Of a stretch of DNA of 64,000 bases, positions 11,753 through 23,115 are shown piece by piece. The notes under the pieces are model-generated. The model had not been told where the DNA came from. It was given only the letters and a program-made list of their open reading frames with translations, and did no database searches. Positions within the stretch are counted from its first letter, which is position 1; each line of letters starts with the position of its first letter. Where the stretch lies: contig CM060734.1 in NCBI GenBank assembly GCA_030704615.1, forward strand, positions 24,552,001-24,616,000, written 5' to 3'. The stretch comes from Takakia lepidozioides. Taxonomy: Eukaryota; Streptophyta; Takakiopsida; Takakiales; Takakiaceae. The position numbers and the translations under genes are program-made.

Positions 11753-12685
11753 TGTTAGAGGACTGTCTGGGACTTAGACACTTATACGGGATCTGTAGGG
11801 TACCCTTAATTTTTGCACAGACTGAGACCAACAGGAGCCTTAGGGGTGACAACAGCGCACTGTAGAGGGGGGTTACACAGCCCGTCACAGCCCACACAGC
11901 CGTCACAGTCGTCACAGCCCACACAGCCAACACAGCCCGTCACAGTCGTCACAGCCGACACAGCCAACACAGCCCGTCACAGTCGCACAGCCAGTCACAG
12001 CCCGTCACAGTTTCACACAGCCAGTCACAGCTTGACACAGCTGTCACGACCATAGGGAACGGAGAGCAGGACAGGGAACGACTGTGGGGAACAACACCTG
12101 CAAATGGAACATGTTAGTTCACGGACGACGGTTAGTGAGGAAAACGGTTAGAGCCACGGGTAGGAAGAAAAAGGGAGAAGCAAGGACGGAATAGGGGGAT
12201 TCTGGGAAGCACGGAAGGGGGAGGACTTCGGGGTCATGCATGGGAGGAGATCGGAAGCCAAGATGGAGAGCGCGGTGAAGGAGGAAAGAGGATTAGTAGA
12301 TGCTCGTTATATGCAAAGCGGTAGTGATATAGTAGAGCAGATTAGAGACACAATGGCTTCGGCCTGATACCTGATAAATCCTAATCGGATACTTATACGA
12401 TACAATCACACTGTGTAGAGAGATCTGAGTGAAGCTGTGGAATGAATGGATGAGTTGATGGAATCCAATAGATTGATAAAGCAAACTGATACTTTATTTT
12501 CAATGGTAAGGTAGCTAACATGAATGCCAAAAGGAAAACAAATAGGAAACACCCCCATGATACACTAGCTGTAGGTCATGACTGATTGTTCTGCGCGGGC
12601 TGAGTACTTAGAGATTTCCAACTCTTCTATCTTGGAGTTTCCGCCTCGGATAGCGAAGGGATGGGTGAGTAAAAGCAGCGCGACA
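11753..12685 (+). mobile_element. 3' LTR of retroelement A
   Basis: The LTR begins TGTTAGAGGACTG right after a polypurine tract (about 11736-11750) and ends GCGCGACA. It is 933 bp long and closely similar to the LTRs at 44292, 46929, 48384 and 60577. A CACAGCC minisatellite occupies about 11877-12045. Near the 3' end an ATG at 12578 opens the short leader frame seen in all LTRs of the family, followed by the splice-donor-like GGGTGAGTAAAAG. Confidence 0.9.
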
Positions 12686-12837
12686 CTTACCACTAAGGAT
12701 GTAGCCTGCAACGGATTACATCCATCCTGGACGTTACCCTAATGGATGTAAACCTAAGAGGATGTAACTCTAATGAAGTGCAAAATTTCATCCCAGTGGA
12801 TGAAATCGCGGGATGGTTTGCTAACCGCCTCTCTGCC

Positions 12838-13038
12838 CTAAGCACGGCACGATACTCGTGCTTGTTTTCTCTGGAGGATGGCGATGGCGGCTGAGCTGAG
12901 TGCTCCAGCATCACGATGCGCGTGCATTTTGTTTTTTCTTGCGCGATGGCAACAGACTCTTCCATTTCCCGCACTGGCAAATGACCTATTGCTGTGTTTG
13001 CCTGCAATCTTTCTTATTCGTGAAGCAGCGGCGCTCAT
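12838..13038 (-). other. Possible short exon with a mitochondrial-presequence-like N-terminus (also at 15942-16142)
   Basis: The reading from ATG 13038 begins MSAAASRIRKIAGKHS and contains RSFASAG. It is rich in Arg, Ser and Ala and lacks acidic residues at the start, as in plant mitochondrial presequences. The same frame is kept in the second duplicated copy (16142 to 15942). No downstream exon was identified and the rest of the frame is low in coding character, so this could be chance or a promoter-proximal gene relic. Confidence 0.2.
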
Positions 13039-13229
13039 AAGGTGATGGGGGAAGTATCATGCACTTTGTAAAATATGCAATTTGTCCTCAAGTATCCCAA
13101 TTTGTTGCATTCTGCTGTGATCTCTTGAGATTCAGGTGTTGAATGCCGCAGCGTCCCACTCCACAAACGATTAAAGTTCTTTGTGGTGTCGCATCTATGT
13201 TTTACTTTTGATCAATTTGCTCACTGTAG

Positions 13230-13329
13230 AATGCATGTTGGACATGGATAGCAACTGTGAAGACCTGCTACTCACCTCGTGCATCCTCACTGACACACAT
13301 CTTGATGTGGTGGTTTTTGACGGGCACAG
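13230..13329 (+). pseudogene. Possible exon relic with a nucleotide-binding GTG motif (second copy at 16334-16435)
   Basis: A T-rich stretch ending in TGTAG precedes a short open segment that ends at a GTGAGG donor. In the second copy it reads ILPDTHLDVVVFGTGTG. This resembles the first strand and dinucleotide-binding loop of Rab escort/GDI proteins (DVVVxGTGL). Copy 1 has lost two bases before the glycines and is out of frame. No further exons of such a gene are seen. The family assignment is tentative. Confidence 0.25.
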
Positions 13330-14100
13330 GTGAGGGTCTTTCACTGGATGTGTATTTTTTCAGTTTGCAGATGATCAAAGGACTTGGCGATGGTGACGAT
13401 TGACGCTACATACTGCTTCAGTGGGGCATCTGATACGATTCGGCCTCTCAACCTTAATCCTTTTTGGTTTTTATGGGTTGTAACCTGATTATAAGTCAGT
13501 TTTCTGGTATGATACCAGTCTTAATTTTGGCACCATATTAGTGGGGTTTTCAACCTGATTGTAAATCAGTTTTATGGCATGATACCAGTCTGAGCTTCGG
13601 GTGCATTTTGATATGGTGCTGGAGTACCATCTCCAGACCTTATAAGGCTATCCAATGATGCTTAAGATAGGCCTTCTTATGCTGATTTAACACGGTAAGT
13701 ACCAAGCGATACTTTTTGAACATTGAGGTCAGAGTTCTAAATTTAAAACAGCCCTGGTTACACTGTTCTAACTTGGAGATTACCAAGCAACTGGCGTGAT
13801 GGGCTTTTCAGATTACATAACACCTGTTTTAAGGTTGCGAACCATCCTTTGAATTTGAAACAGGTTCAGTTTTACTATGTTAACTTGGAAAGTACCAAGC
13901 TGTACTTGACTTGGAAGAATACCAAGCAGTGGTCTTGTTGGGCTTTTTCAAAATACATAGGGGCTGGTTTAACTTATCAAACTAGCCTTTTGGAATACCC
14001 TTTGAGCTGGTGTTGTCTATAAAGTTCTGATTATGCTCATTGTAGCACTCCACTCTGATTGAGTTTTGGAGATCGATGATTGGAAAACCAGATCCAGACC

Positions 14101-14543
14101 TTTGTGCATTCATGGAACATAGACATAGCATGCTGGCTGGTCTACATTATCAGGCTGGGCTCTTGGAATTGCAACACCTGCAACTCATTCTCAAAGGCTC
14201 AAGTGTTTATGTTGATCTGGTATGTACCAAAGGTGGTGTTTGTCCCGATTGTTTTATAAGAAAAACAAGACTCCTTCAATGATGAATGACATCTGAATCT
14301 AGGGCGATGGTTGTCTTGGAAATCCCACCCTCCCACCCTAATTTTTTTTTTCATGTGTTTTCAGGAAGATGACACGAGTTTTTATCAGGTAAGATACTGC
14401 CTATGGAAGGTGAAGTTAGATAGTGCCTTGTTATGAGGCTGATTTGTCGTTGATTTGACAAAGACCTTGTTTGGTCTTGTCCATGTCCCGACAAGACATA
14501 GTATCTTCCCTCTCTATTCTTGACCAGTGTACTCAGTGGTTTC

Positions 14544-14585
<42 letters not shown>

Positions 14586-15789
14586 TGCCATTTTCCAGTT
14601 TTCTTACTATGATGTCCTAACACCTTTAATGGAAAGCCACGGGGTATCAGCCCCCTATACCTCCATAACAATAGTGTGGAGCAACAAATCCCTCATAAGG
14701 TATGATGATCCTCTCCGACAAAAATTTGTTGGCGGATTGCACAACGAGAGAAAGGCATTGCTTTGAAGAACATCTAAGGGTTTCTTGCATACTGATATTA
14801 TGAGCTAGGCCCGGGTAAAACAGCCTGTTAGAGTATGTGTGTACACCTTCTACATGATCCGGTCAATGCACATTACTCCTGTTAACTGGTAACCTGTAGT
14901 TGATGCCTTATGTCAGCATAAGATCCCTTATGATGAAAAGCCTTCCCTACTCGTGGGCTTTAATACTTCTCCTGGATGTGGGTTTGCTCTTTATAGCACC
15001 ACTAAAAAAATGCCCAGGTGTAACGTGATATGTCCTTTTTCATACCTTAAGGAAATCTGGTTTTAAAACCATAAAGCTAGCTGATATGGTGAAAAAGATG
15101 GGCAGCAGATTGCTGCCAATGTTTTTATTCACATGTTCATGTTGTGAATCACGGGCAGTAGACTACTGCCACTGGCTGGTGGAAAAATGTGCAGTAATTT
15201 ACTGCCATCGGTTGAAGAACACCTGTAATTTATGAACTCTTGCGTGCCCAGCTATATGAATGTTTTGTCCATATAATTTTCTCTTGACTTGGGAAGCAGA
15301 GACTGTAGCTTTTTAACCAAAGATAAAACTACATCGCACGGAGATTCTTCCTTGGTCTCTACTTCTTTACAAGAGCTTGTTGACGAGATAAGAGGTAAGA
15401 CGGAAAACACATGACTCTATATTCTTGCCAAGTTTGATTTATGCTATGCCAATGTTCACTCGTGATCTGAGGGCAGAGAGAATGTAGACCTTTTATCTTT
15501 TTTGGTATTCAAGTCCAAGGACAGAACTACATTGTAGAGGGAGAGCCTTATGAGAATGGGTCTGGTATGCACTCCATAAGGGACTGCCATACCAGGGGTT
15601 GGATGGTGGGCGCCCCCTCTCTCCCTCTCTCCAATTATCTGTTTGGGATTAACAAATATTTTCCTAAGCCTACCTGGTTTGGAAATACCTTCTTTCTAAT
15701 CCCTAATGGAATATGTTTTGAATTTCATCCATACCGGATGAAAAATATACCAGGTATAATCCCTAACTGGATGAATTATTGTCTCGAGC
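14101..15789. other. Spacer between the duplicated blocks, with a CT microsatellite and hairpins
   Basis: No gene is supported. A (CT)n microsatellite spans about 14548-14582. The 104-bp segment 14846-14949 reappears inverted at 17206-17309. Bases 15564-15632 (hairpin of GGTATGCACTCC / GGACTGCCATACC type, then a CT-rich tract) resemble the reverse complement of about 30245-30355. A GGATGAAA hairpin lies at 15723-15743. Confidence 0.7.
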
Positions 15790-17204
15790 CTTACCACTAA
15801 GGATGTAGCCTGCAACGGATTACATCCATCCTGGACGTTACCCTAACGGATGTAAACCTAAGAGGATGTAACTCTAATGAAGTGCAAAATTTCATCCCAG
15901 TGGATGAAATCGCGGGATGGTTTGCTAACCGCCTCTCTGCCCTAAGCACGGCACGATACTCGTGCTTGTTTTCTCTGGAGGATGGCGATGGCGGCTGAGC
16001 TGAGTGCTCCAGCATCACGATGCGCGTGCATTTTGTTTTTTCTTGCGCGATGGCGGCAGACTCTTCCATTTCCCGCACTGGCAAATGACCTACTGCTGTG
16101 TTTGCCTGCAATCTTTCTTATTCGTGAAGCAGCGGCGCTCATAAGGTGATGGGGGAAGTATCATGCACTTTGTAAAATATTCAATTTGTCCTCAAGTATC
16201 CCAATTTGTTGCATTCTGCTGTGATCTCTTGAGATTCAGGTGTTGAATGCCGCAGCGTCCCACTCCACAAACGATTAAAGTTCTTTGTGGTGTCGCATCT
16301 ATGTTTTACTTTTGATCAATTTGCTCACTATAGAATGCATGTTGGACATGGATAGCAACTGTGAAGACCTGCTACTCACCTCGTGCATCCTCCCTGACAC
16401 ACATCTTGATGTGGTGGTTTTTGGGACGGGCACAGGTGAGGGTCTTCACTGGATGTGTATTTTTTCAGTTTGCAGATGATCAAAGGACTTGGCGATGGTG
16501 ACGATTGACGCTACATACTGCTTCAGTGGGGCATCTGATACGATTCGGCCTCTCAACCTTAATCCTTTTTGGTTTTTATGGGTTGTAACCTGATTATAAG
16601 TCAGTTTTCTGGTATGATACCAGTCTTAATTTTGGCACCATATTAGTGGGGTTTTCAACCTGATTGTAAATCAGTTTTATGGCATGATACCAGTCTGAGC
16701 TTCGGGTGCATTTTGATATGGTGCTGGAGTACCATCTCCAGACCTTATAAGGCTATCCAATGATGCTTAAGATAGGCTTCTTATGCTGATTTAACACGGT
16801 AAGTACCAAGCGATACTTTTTGAACATTGAGGTCAGAGTTCTAAATTTAAAACAGCCCTGGTTACATTGTTCTAACTTGGAGATTACCAAGCAGCTGGTG
16901 TGATGGGCTTTTCAGATTACATAACACCTGTTTTAAGGTTGCGAACCATCCTTTGAATTTGAAACAGGTTCAGTTTTACTATGTTAACTTGGAAAGTACC
17001 AAGCTGTACTTGACTTGGAAGAATACCAAGCAGTGGTCTTGTTGGGCTTTTTCAAAATACATAGGGGCTGGTTTAACTTATCAAACTAGCCTTTTGGAAT
17101 ACCCTTTGAGCTGGTGTTGTCTATAAAGTTCTGATTATGCTCATTGTAGCACTCCACTCTGATTGAGTTTTGGAGATCGATGATTGGAAAACCAGATCCA
17201 GACC
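15790..17204. repeat. 1415-bp direct duplication, copy 2
   Basis: This is the second copy of 12686-14100, in the same orientation. It keeps both candidate exon relics (15942-16142 minus; 16334-16435 plus) and the internal tandem hairpin blocks. Upstream of CTTACCACTAAGG the flanking sequence differs from copy 1, where the retroelement A LTR abuts. Downstream it passes directly into the inverted 104-bp segment. Confidence 0.9.
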
Positions 17205-17205
17205 A

Positions 17206-17309
17206 TAGGGAAGGCTTTTCATCATAAGGGATCTTATGCTGACATAAGGCATCAACTACAGGTTACCAGTTAACAGGAGTAATGTGCATTGACCGGATCA
17301 TGTAGAAGG
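17206..17309. repeat. 104-bp inverted copy of 14846-14949
   Basis: The segment is the reverse complement of 14846-14949 and joins directly to the end of the second 1415-bp copy. With the duplication it shows that this locus was rearranged by at least one inverted junction. Confidence 0.85.
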
Positions 17310-17955
17310 CGACCCCTGAATGGACGGTATCCTACCGACTTCTCTACAGTCGCTATTAATAAATAACTAAATAACTGACTATGACCCCTAAGCAGTCGCT
17401 ACGCGCACCCCAATATATATTTGGGAGCTCGAACCGATGCCCAGGGAGTCGCTGGTAGCACCCCAATAAAAAATAAAAAATAAAAAATAAACACACAGCA
17501 ACAGTCTCCCTAGGGGGCACTGTTAAACAACGTCGGGTAATTAGCGTAGGGACATGTACCGACCCCCAGGGAGGCATTGATAGCACCCCAAAAATATTTT
17601 GCAAAAATACTCACAGCGACCCCCTATAGGTTGTTGTTAAGCAGCGTCAGGTTATTGTTAGGAAGTTGAAGCGACCCCCAGGAAAGCGCTAATAGCACCA
17701 CCAAAAATATGGACAGAAAAATCTGACAGCGACGGCGTAGGTGTCGCTGTTAACAGCGTCGGGTTATTGTTAGGAAGTTGAAGCGACCCCCAGGAAGGCG
17801 CTGATAGCACCCCCAAAAATATGGACAAAAAAGTCTGACAATGAAGGCCTAGGGGTCGCTGTTAACAACGTCGGGTTATTGCTTAGGGACTTGAAGCGAC
17901 CTCAGGGAAGGTGTTGATAGTAGTAGCGACCCCCAGGGAGTCACTAATAGAACCT
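17310..17955. repeat. Satellite-like tandem repeat with GCGACCCCC / GTCGCTGTTAACA motifs
   Basis: About four to five imperfect units of 110-140 bp repeat the order AGCGACCCCCAGGGAGGCG, GATAGCACCCC(C)AAAAATAT, CTGACAGCGAC, GGGGTCGCTGTTAACAACGT, CGGGTTATTG. The GTCGCT and AGCGAC motifs are mutually inverted, so each unit can form a hairpin. Such repeats are common near CACTA transposon ends, and a CACTA transposase remnant follows at 18.75 kb. No CACTA terminus was found here. Confidence 0.75.
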
Positions 17956-18752
17956 TTTTTTTTTTTAATTAAATCGAATTTTAATGAATTTTAAATAAGT
18001 ATTATGATTTAGAATATCTAGGATTGCGGATTTGAGGGGCGTAATGATTTTATTTTTGGCTCTATTTTGTTCTTTGAATTCAGACTTTGGACTACTACAT
18101 CCATGCAAAAGATTGGACCAAAAAACAATGAGAAAAAAAAAATGTTTTCTTGGGTCACTATTGCAGAACTCTTTATGGAGAGCGCATGAAGTTGAAGAGA
18201 ACTTAATCTTGGAGTGCAAATGAGGGAAAAAAAAATATATGGTTTTGGGTCCAGATGATTTTTTTTGCTGCAAAATTTTGCACACACATTGCACACGCTG
18301 TCATTAAGCATATGGTTGGAGAATGGAACTAAAAAAAAATCATGTGCAGGCGAAACACAGTTTTTCGTCTGTACGACACGTAGTTACGTTCATCACTTGA
18401 ATGACCCATTAAATGAACTTGGTTCAAGCTCATCTTTGGTCCACATGTGCTTAAGTATGTTCAGATCACCAATGCAAAGTCGCAAAAGATGAGCATCAAG
18501 AAGAAATATTCACATCAATCGGTTAATCTAATGTATCCAAAGTGCATAATGAGAATATCTACAATGCCCTTCTACGCGATCCCGGTCTCAAAGCAACCGT
18601 AGTTCTGTCACACACATCCTACTACAATTTGCAACTATTCTTGTCATATTGGCAAATTGTTGTACATCATAATGGAAGACATCCTCTTGGTTGGTCAATT
18701 TGGTTCCGAAGTAGTTGCCTTGTTCGCCTTGTAACAATGTGCCGCGTGGGTA
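17956..18752. other. AT-rich spacer downstream of the transposase pseudogene
   Basis: The sequence is AT-rich with homopolymer runs (T run near 17957, A runs near 18125, 18230 and 18330). No gene is supported. It may be the 3' untranslated and subterminal part of the CACTA element. Confidence 0.5.
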
Positions 18753-21700
18753 CTACATCATGTCATCCGAAGGGACATCATCTTCCTCATCAAGCTCCAA
18801 CTTCTGTCTATTGTCCTCATCGAAGTCACTATATTGACCCCTCTCAAGAGAGTCATGATCAGAAGCTGAATCATCATCCATGTATTCATATGGCTCTTGC
18901 ACGACCGGAGGGTCAATATGAGGCGGCGCAATAGGATCTTCCTCTTCTTGTACATCCTCATTGTTATCGTCATCGTCATCGTCATCCTCGTTGTCCTCTT
19001 CCTCCGGCGCAATATTCGCATCAACCACTTGATCTCCTCCAACATTGTTCAAGGCGGTGTCTTCAATTGCCTCTATCCACGAAGCATCATCTCCCGCATC
19101 CGCATCCACATCGGCCACCTCGGCCACCTCGTCCACCTCGGTCGCTTCGGCCACTTCGGCCTCATCACCACCCCAACGGTTTGATCCCTCGCCATGGTAA
19201 ATGCGTCTCCCTCTTGGCCTAGCATGCACAACCACCTTCCAATTGCCCGATCTAATCTTGTCTTCAGAAAAAAAAGACTTGTTCCATGTCCTTCGGCCAT
19301 GCAAATGGTTCATTGGATGTGTGTAGAGGGCGTGATCCTGGAAGTGTTGACCCACATGAAGCCACACTCATCAGGCAAGAGGGTTGCATTTGGGCCTGCA
19401 ATGTGGGGTTGGAACCACCTTCCCTTGAAAAGGATATGGTGATGGTGATCATACTCGAGTTGCAAAATGACATCAAGCTCCCCAATATATTCAAGCTTGC
19501 TTCTCTCGGGTCGAATGTCCCTTGTGCTTGACACGGAGTCTTGCCAATATGTTGCACACAAACTGGAGTCAAATGTGGTCTTCCGATGCATATCAAGAGA
19601 ACGGATGTGGAAATGACGACCATAAATCCAAATTGAGGAGAATGAAATGGCATATTGAGATGGCCCTCTCGCAAGCTCTTGCACTAAAGGCGGCACCACC
19701 TTGCCCGCGGCCATCGCAGCCTCAACTCCACTCTGGAGCCAATGGCGAAATGGTCTCAATGGCTGCATCTCCGTGGGCAAATTACGCGCCCCCGATGGGG
19801 CCGTGATCCTGGACCCGCGCCGTCCTCGTGAGGCTCGCAATTCTCTCGCACGTGTGCGTCTCCAAATTGTACTTACTTCCAACCGCCGTGCATTCTCATC
19901 TGCATGTCTTGCCTCCCACTCCACTATGCAAGGGGTGTTCTTCAATACAAAGTCATGTGCTTGCTCCACCTCGGTGTTCGATAGTTTCACCCTCCTTGAT
20001 TTTTTGGGCAAAACCATGTCCTTGTTCCGCACATCATCCTCTTCCTTCGACATTGGAGGGGCCTCTTTGTCCACCCTTCTCATGTACTCCGTACATAACA
20101 CCATAGCCTCTTGCAATGTGTACCCCTCTGTCATGCTACCCTCGGGATGTGCCTTTTGCCGCACGTGTGCCTTGACCTTCATGTAACGCTCTAGAAAGTA
20201 CATCCACCGAGCATGGACCGGTTTGGCAATCTCCGCCTCTTCCACCAAATGCACTACCAAATGCACTTGGATGTCAAAGAAATTAGGGGGAAGATGCATC
20301 TCCAACATACACAAGACCGTGGCCGCCTCCTCATTCATTCGTGGAAAATCCGCCTCGTCCATCTCTTTTATGCAAAACCAACGGAATAAATCAGCAAGTC
20401 GATAGACAGCTTTTCGAATGCCCTCATGGAGTGTCCCTCGTATTGCAATGGGAAGGATGTCTTGCAAAATGTTGTGGTAGTCATGAGAATTCAAACCATG
20501 GATAGTGGTGGTATCCTCAAATTTGTTGCGTAGAGATGCGCCATACCCGGTCGGGTTCCGGATAGCTCGTATTGTGGTCCGCACTTGCTTGTATTCCTCC
20601 TTTGTCCAAGTCCAAGTTGGCGCCCTATACTTCCACTTGGGAGCATTGTTCACGTCCACACCATCAGCTTCAGGCCATAGTCGTGGCATACGGTTTTGGG
20701 CTTGAAGCTTTCGCCTCACACCAAGGGAATCACCGCCACGTTTCTTCTTCCCCTCGGTTAAGTTTGCCAGTACACGAATAAGTGATGAGCACACATTCTT
20801 CTCAATATGCATGGGATCAAAGAGGTGCCGGATTTTCAGATCCTACGCATAATGAAATTTCCATATAATTTGTCATAAACCCAGAACTCGGTGCAATTTC
20901 ATATGAATATGTCATGGCATTCAATGAAATATGTATGGTCTAATGCATTTCGGACTTGTACCTCCCAATAAGGCAACTCGTAGAAGATTGAGAGCCGGGA
21001 CATGCCACACCTCTTGAGCCGGCGTTTTTTATTCAGCACCTCTTGCCACCATGCTTTCCAAAATGACCCAGGGGGACGCACGGGTGGAGGTCTCCTCTCC
21101 ACGGTCCCATCAAATAATTTCTTGCCTCTCGTTCTCCATGGATGGTTGAGAGGAAGAAATTTCCGGTAGTTGGGATAGATCATTTTCGCGACGTTCTTCG
21201 AATGTTTTGCATCAAGGTTATCCGGCCCACAACATGAACATGCTGCGTACCCCTCTGTGCTTAGTCCCGAACAAACGAAAGCCCTGCACAAAACCATGAA
21301 TTTAGTTGGGATTTAACATTCGTCGCCTCGTATAATTTCAATGAACCGAGCAAAAACATGAGTTGCTAAAGAAAAATCATGACGAACACATACAAACACA
21401 TGATATACGGTAGAATATATATATTATAGGTAATATCAAATTAAAATGTACCTGGATAGTTATGCATTGTCCATAGCAAAAGCCCTCGCAAGAGAAAAGA
21501 ACGTTGGCCAGTGGGTGCCGATGCATCATAAGCTGGAACTCCATTCCATAATATATTGAGTTCGTCAACCAATGGACGTAGATACACATCCATAGTCGCA
21601 ACTTGTTTTTTCCCTACAACACAAATTATTTGCAATATATATAAGATCGTTTCAAATTCAAACAGAATAAATGATATTCTTAGTTCCATATATATTCGAC

Positions 21701-22820
21701 ATTGTACTACCACGTACATCCTAAAACAACAAAAAAAATTGTGTTATTCACCTGGCACAATGGCAGCCAACATGATATGACCCTTCTTGATAGCAAGATA
21801 AGGAGGGATGTTGTAGTTAACCAAAGTCACATGCCATGTTGAATGGCTACTTGACTGGACTGAATATGGGTTTACACCATCCGCGGAGAAGCCGAGCCGA
21901 ACATGTCTTGGATCGTCCTTCAAAAAAGGTCATTGTTCCTCGGTGTGTTTCCATGTCGGCGAATCGTGAGGGCCGCACATCTTTCCGGGGGGGCTCCGAT
22001 GCTCCGCATGCCACTTCATGAGTTGGGCAAATGATGGACTCCGGAATTGTGCTTTCAAGCGCGGGATGACTGGAAAATAATGCATTTTCTAACCTCCCCC
22101 ACAAACACAACAAATATATCAATATTTACTTTCTGTCATTTGGATCCACATATTGTACGTAAGAGAGGGGTATATATTTGCAAAGGTTTGTATGTAGATA
22201 TTTTGTAAAGTCTACATTAGTTGAAAGATTCATATAACCTATATGCATACCCTTATAATATCGGAATGATACAACCTCTTAAACCCTACACCCTAAAATG
22301 ATATATTAGTTGGTGGACACATGTATATATGTATATAAATATAAATGGCAGGAAAGAGAATATAAGAGAAATGTACCTTTCGTGGTATCTTCTTTCCTTG
22401 AACATCATCTCGGTATCTAGATTTTTTGCACTTGGGACACGTGGTAGCACACGCATGCTCTTCATAGTACAAGGTGCGATCACAAGGACATGCATGGAAA
22501 ATTTTGTAGCCCATCCCCACTGTGTCTAGAACTTGTCTTGCCTCTTTTCGAGAACGTGGCATTTTATGCTCCAAATGGGGGGCGAGGATGTGGTCCGCAA
22601 TTGTGCGCATGATTGCGGACATGCCAATGTTGCTTATGCCGAACCGGGATTGCAAATTAAGCAACAACAATATAGTGGAAAGTCGACTCACTTTTGTTCC
22701 TTTATACAAGGGTGTTTTTGCCTCGGATTTTAAACATTTTAGATTCTCCTCCAGTCGTGCGTCTGATATGCCATCTACGCACGTTTCTGGATGAATGTTG
22801 AGTGGATGGATGTGGAACAT
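18753..22820 (-). pseudogene. CACTA (En/Spm, TNP2-type) transposase, spliced, inactivated
   Basis: Minus-strand segments follow the order of plant TNP2 transposases. Likely exons: 22820-22377 (SRLSTILLLLNLQSRFGIS, then a CPKC zinc-like pair), 22088-21752 (LGFSADGVNPYS), 21613-21452, about 21284-20962 (FLPLNHPWRTRGKKLFDG; ELPYWEV), and about 20842 onward (MHIEKNV, the hallmark transition). The DUF4218-like part follows (LPPNFFDIQVHLVVHLVEEA; RWMYFLERYMKV), then a DUF4216-like part (ILFKGRWF). Junctions match GT-AG. An in-frame TGA lies at 21930-21932. The frame also shifts near 19340, after which a very acidic tail (runs of Asp/Glu) continues to 18753. The DNA-binding N-terminus and terminal CACTA repeats were not found. 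Confidence 0.85.
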
Positions 22821-23115
22821 CCAAATTAGCTGGAGTGCTTAAGGGTTTAGTTAGATGCTAACCCATGCCCGGTAACCACGGTTAGTGCAGCCTTGCCATA
22901 ATTGCTACTGTTTCTGCGATGCGGAGGGGGGAGGAGGAGAGGATTGTGAAGGAGACGGATGGCGGGGGTTTACTAATGAGAGAGAGAGGGAGAGTCCATG
23001 GAGGGAGTGAGTGTATGAAGTGAGGTAGTGATGGCAGAGAAGCAGAGAGAAGTTGGGTTTATTTTTGCTGAGCACAGGTTCTACGAGGTGGCCTGCAGGC
23101 TCATGTGAGAGAGAG
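22821..23115. other. Upstream region of the glycosyltransferase gene
   Basis: A purine-rich GA tract (about 22915-23050) directly precedes the first ATG, as in many plant 5' UTRs. No TATA box can be assigned with confidence. Confidence 0.4.

Larger units (their letters stand above)
12686..14100. repeat. 1415-bp direct duplication, copy 1
   Basis: This matches 15790-17204 with only scattered substitutions and tiny indels. It starts exactly at the outer edge of the element A LTR and ends at GATCCAGACC. Inside are a hairpin ATTTCATCC-CAGT-GGATGAAAT (12785-12806), and two tandem blocks (about 13478 and 13552) that each contain a CTGATT(A/G)TAA(G/A)TCAG inverted repeat and a palindrome-like ATGATACCAGTCT. 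There are also repeated TACCAAGC motifs. The ends are not TG...CA and no primer site follows, so these are not convincing LTRs. Confidence 0.9.

Noticed and set aside
14548-14582. (CT)n tract as a regulatory GAGA element
   Set aside because: No gene start lies nearby; best treated as a simple microsatellite.
12686-17204. The 1415-bp copies as LTRs of a small element
   Set aside because: Ends are CTTACC...AGACC and not TG...CA, no primer site follows copy 1, no polypurine tract precedes copy 2.
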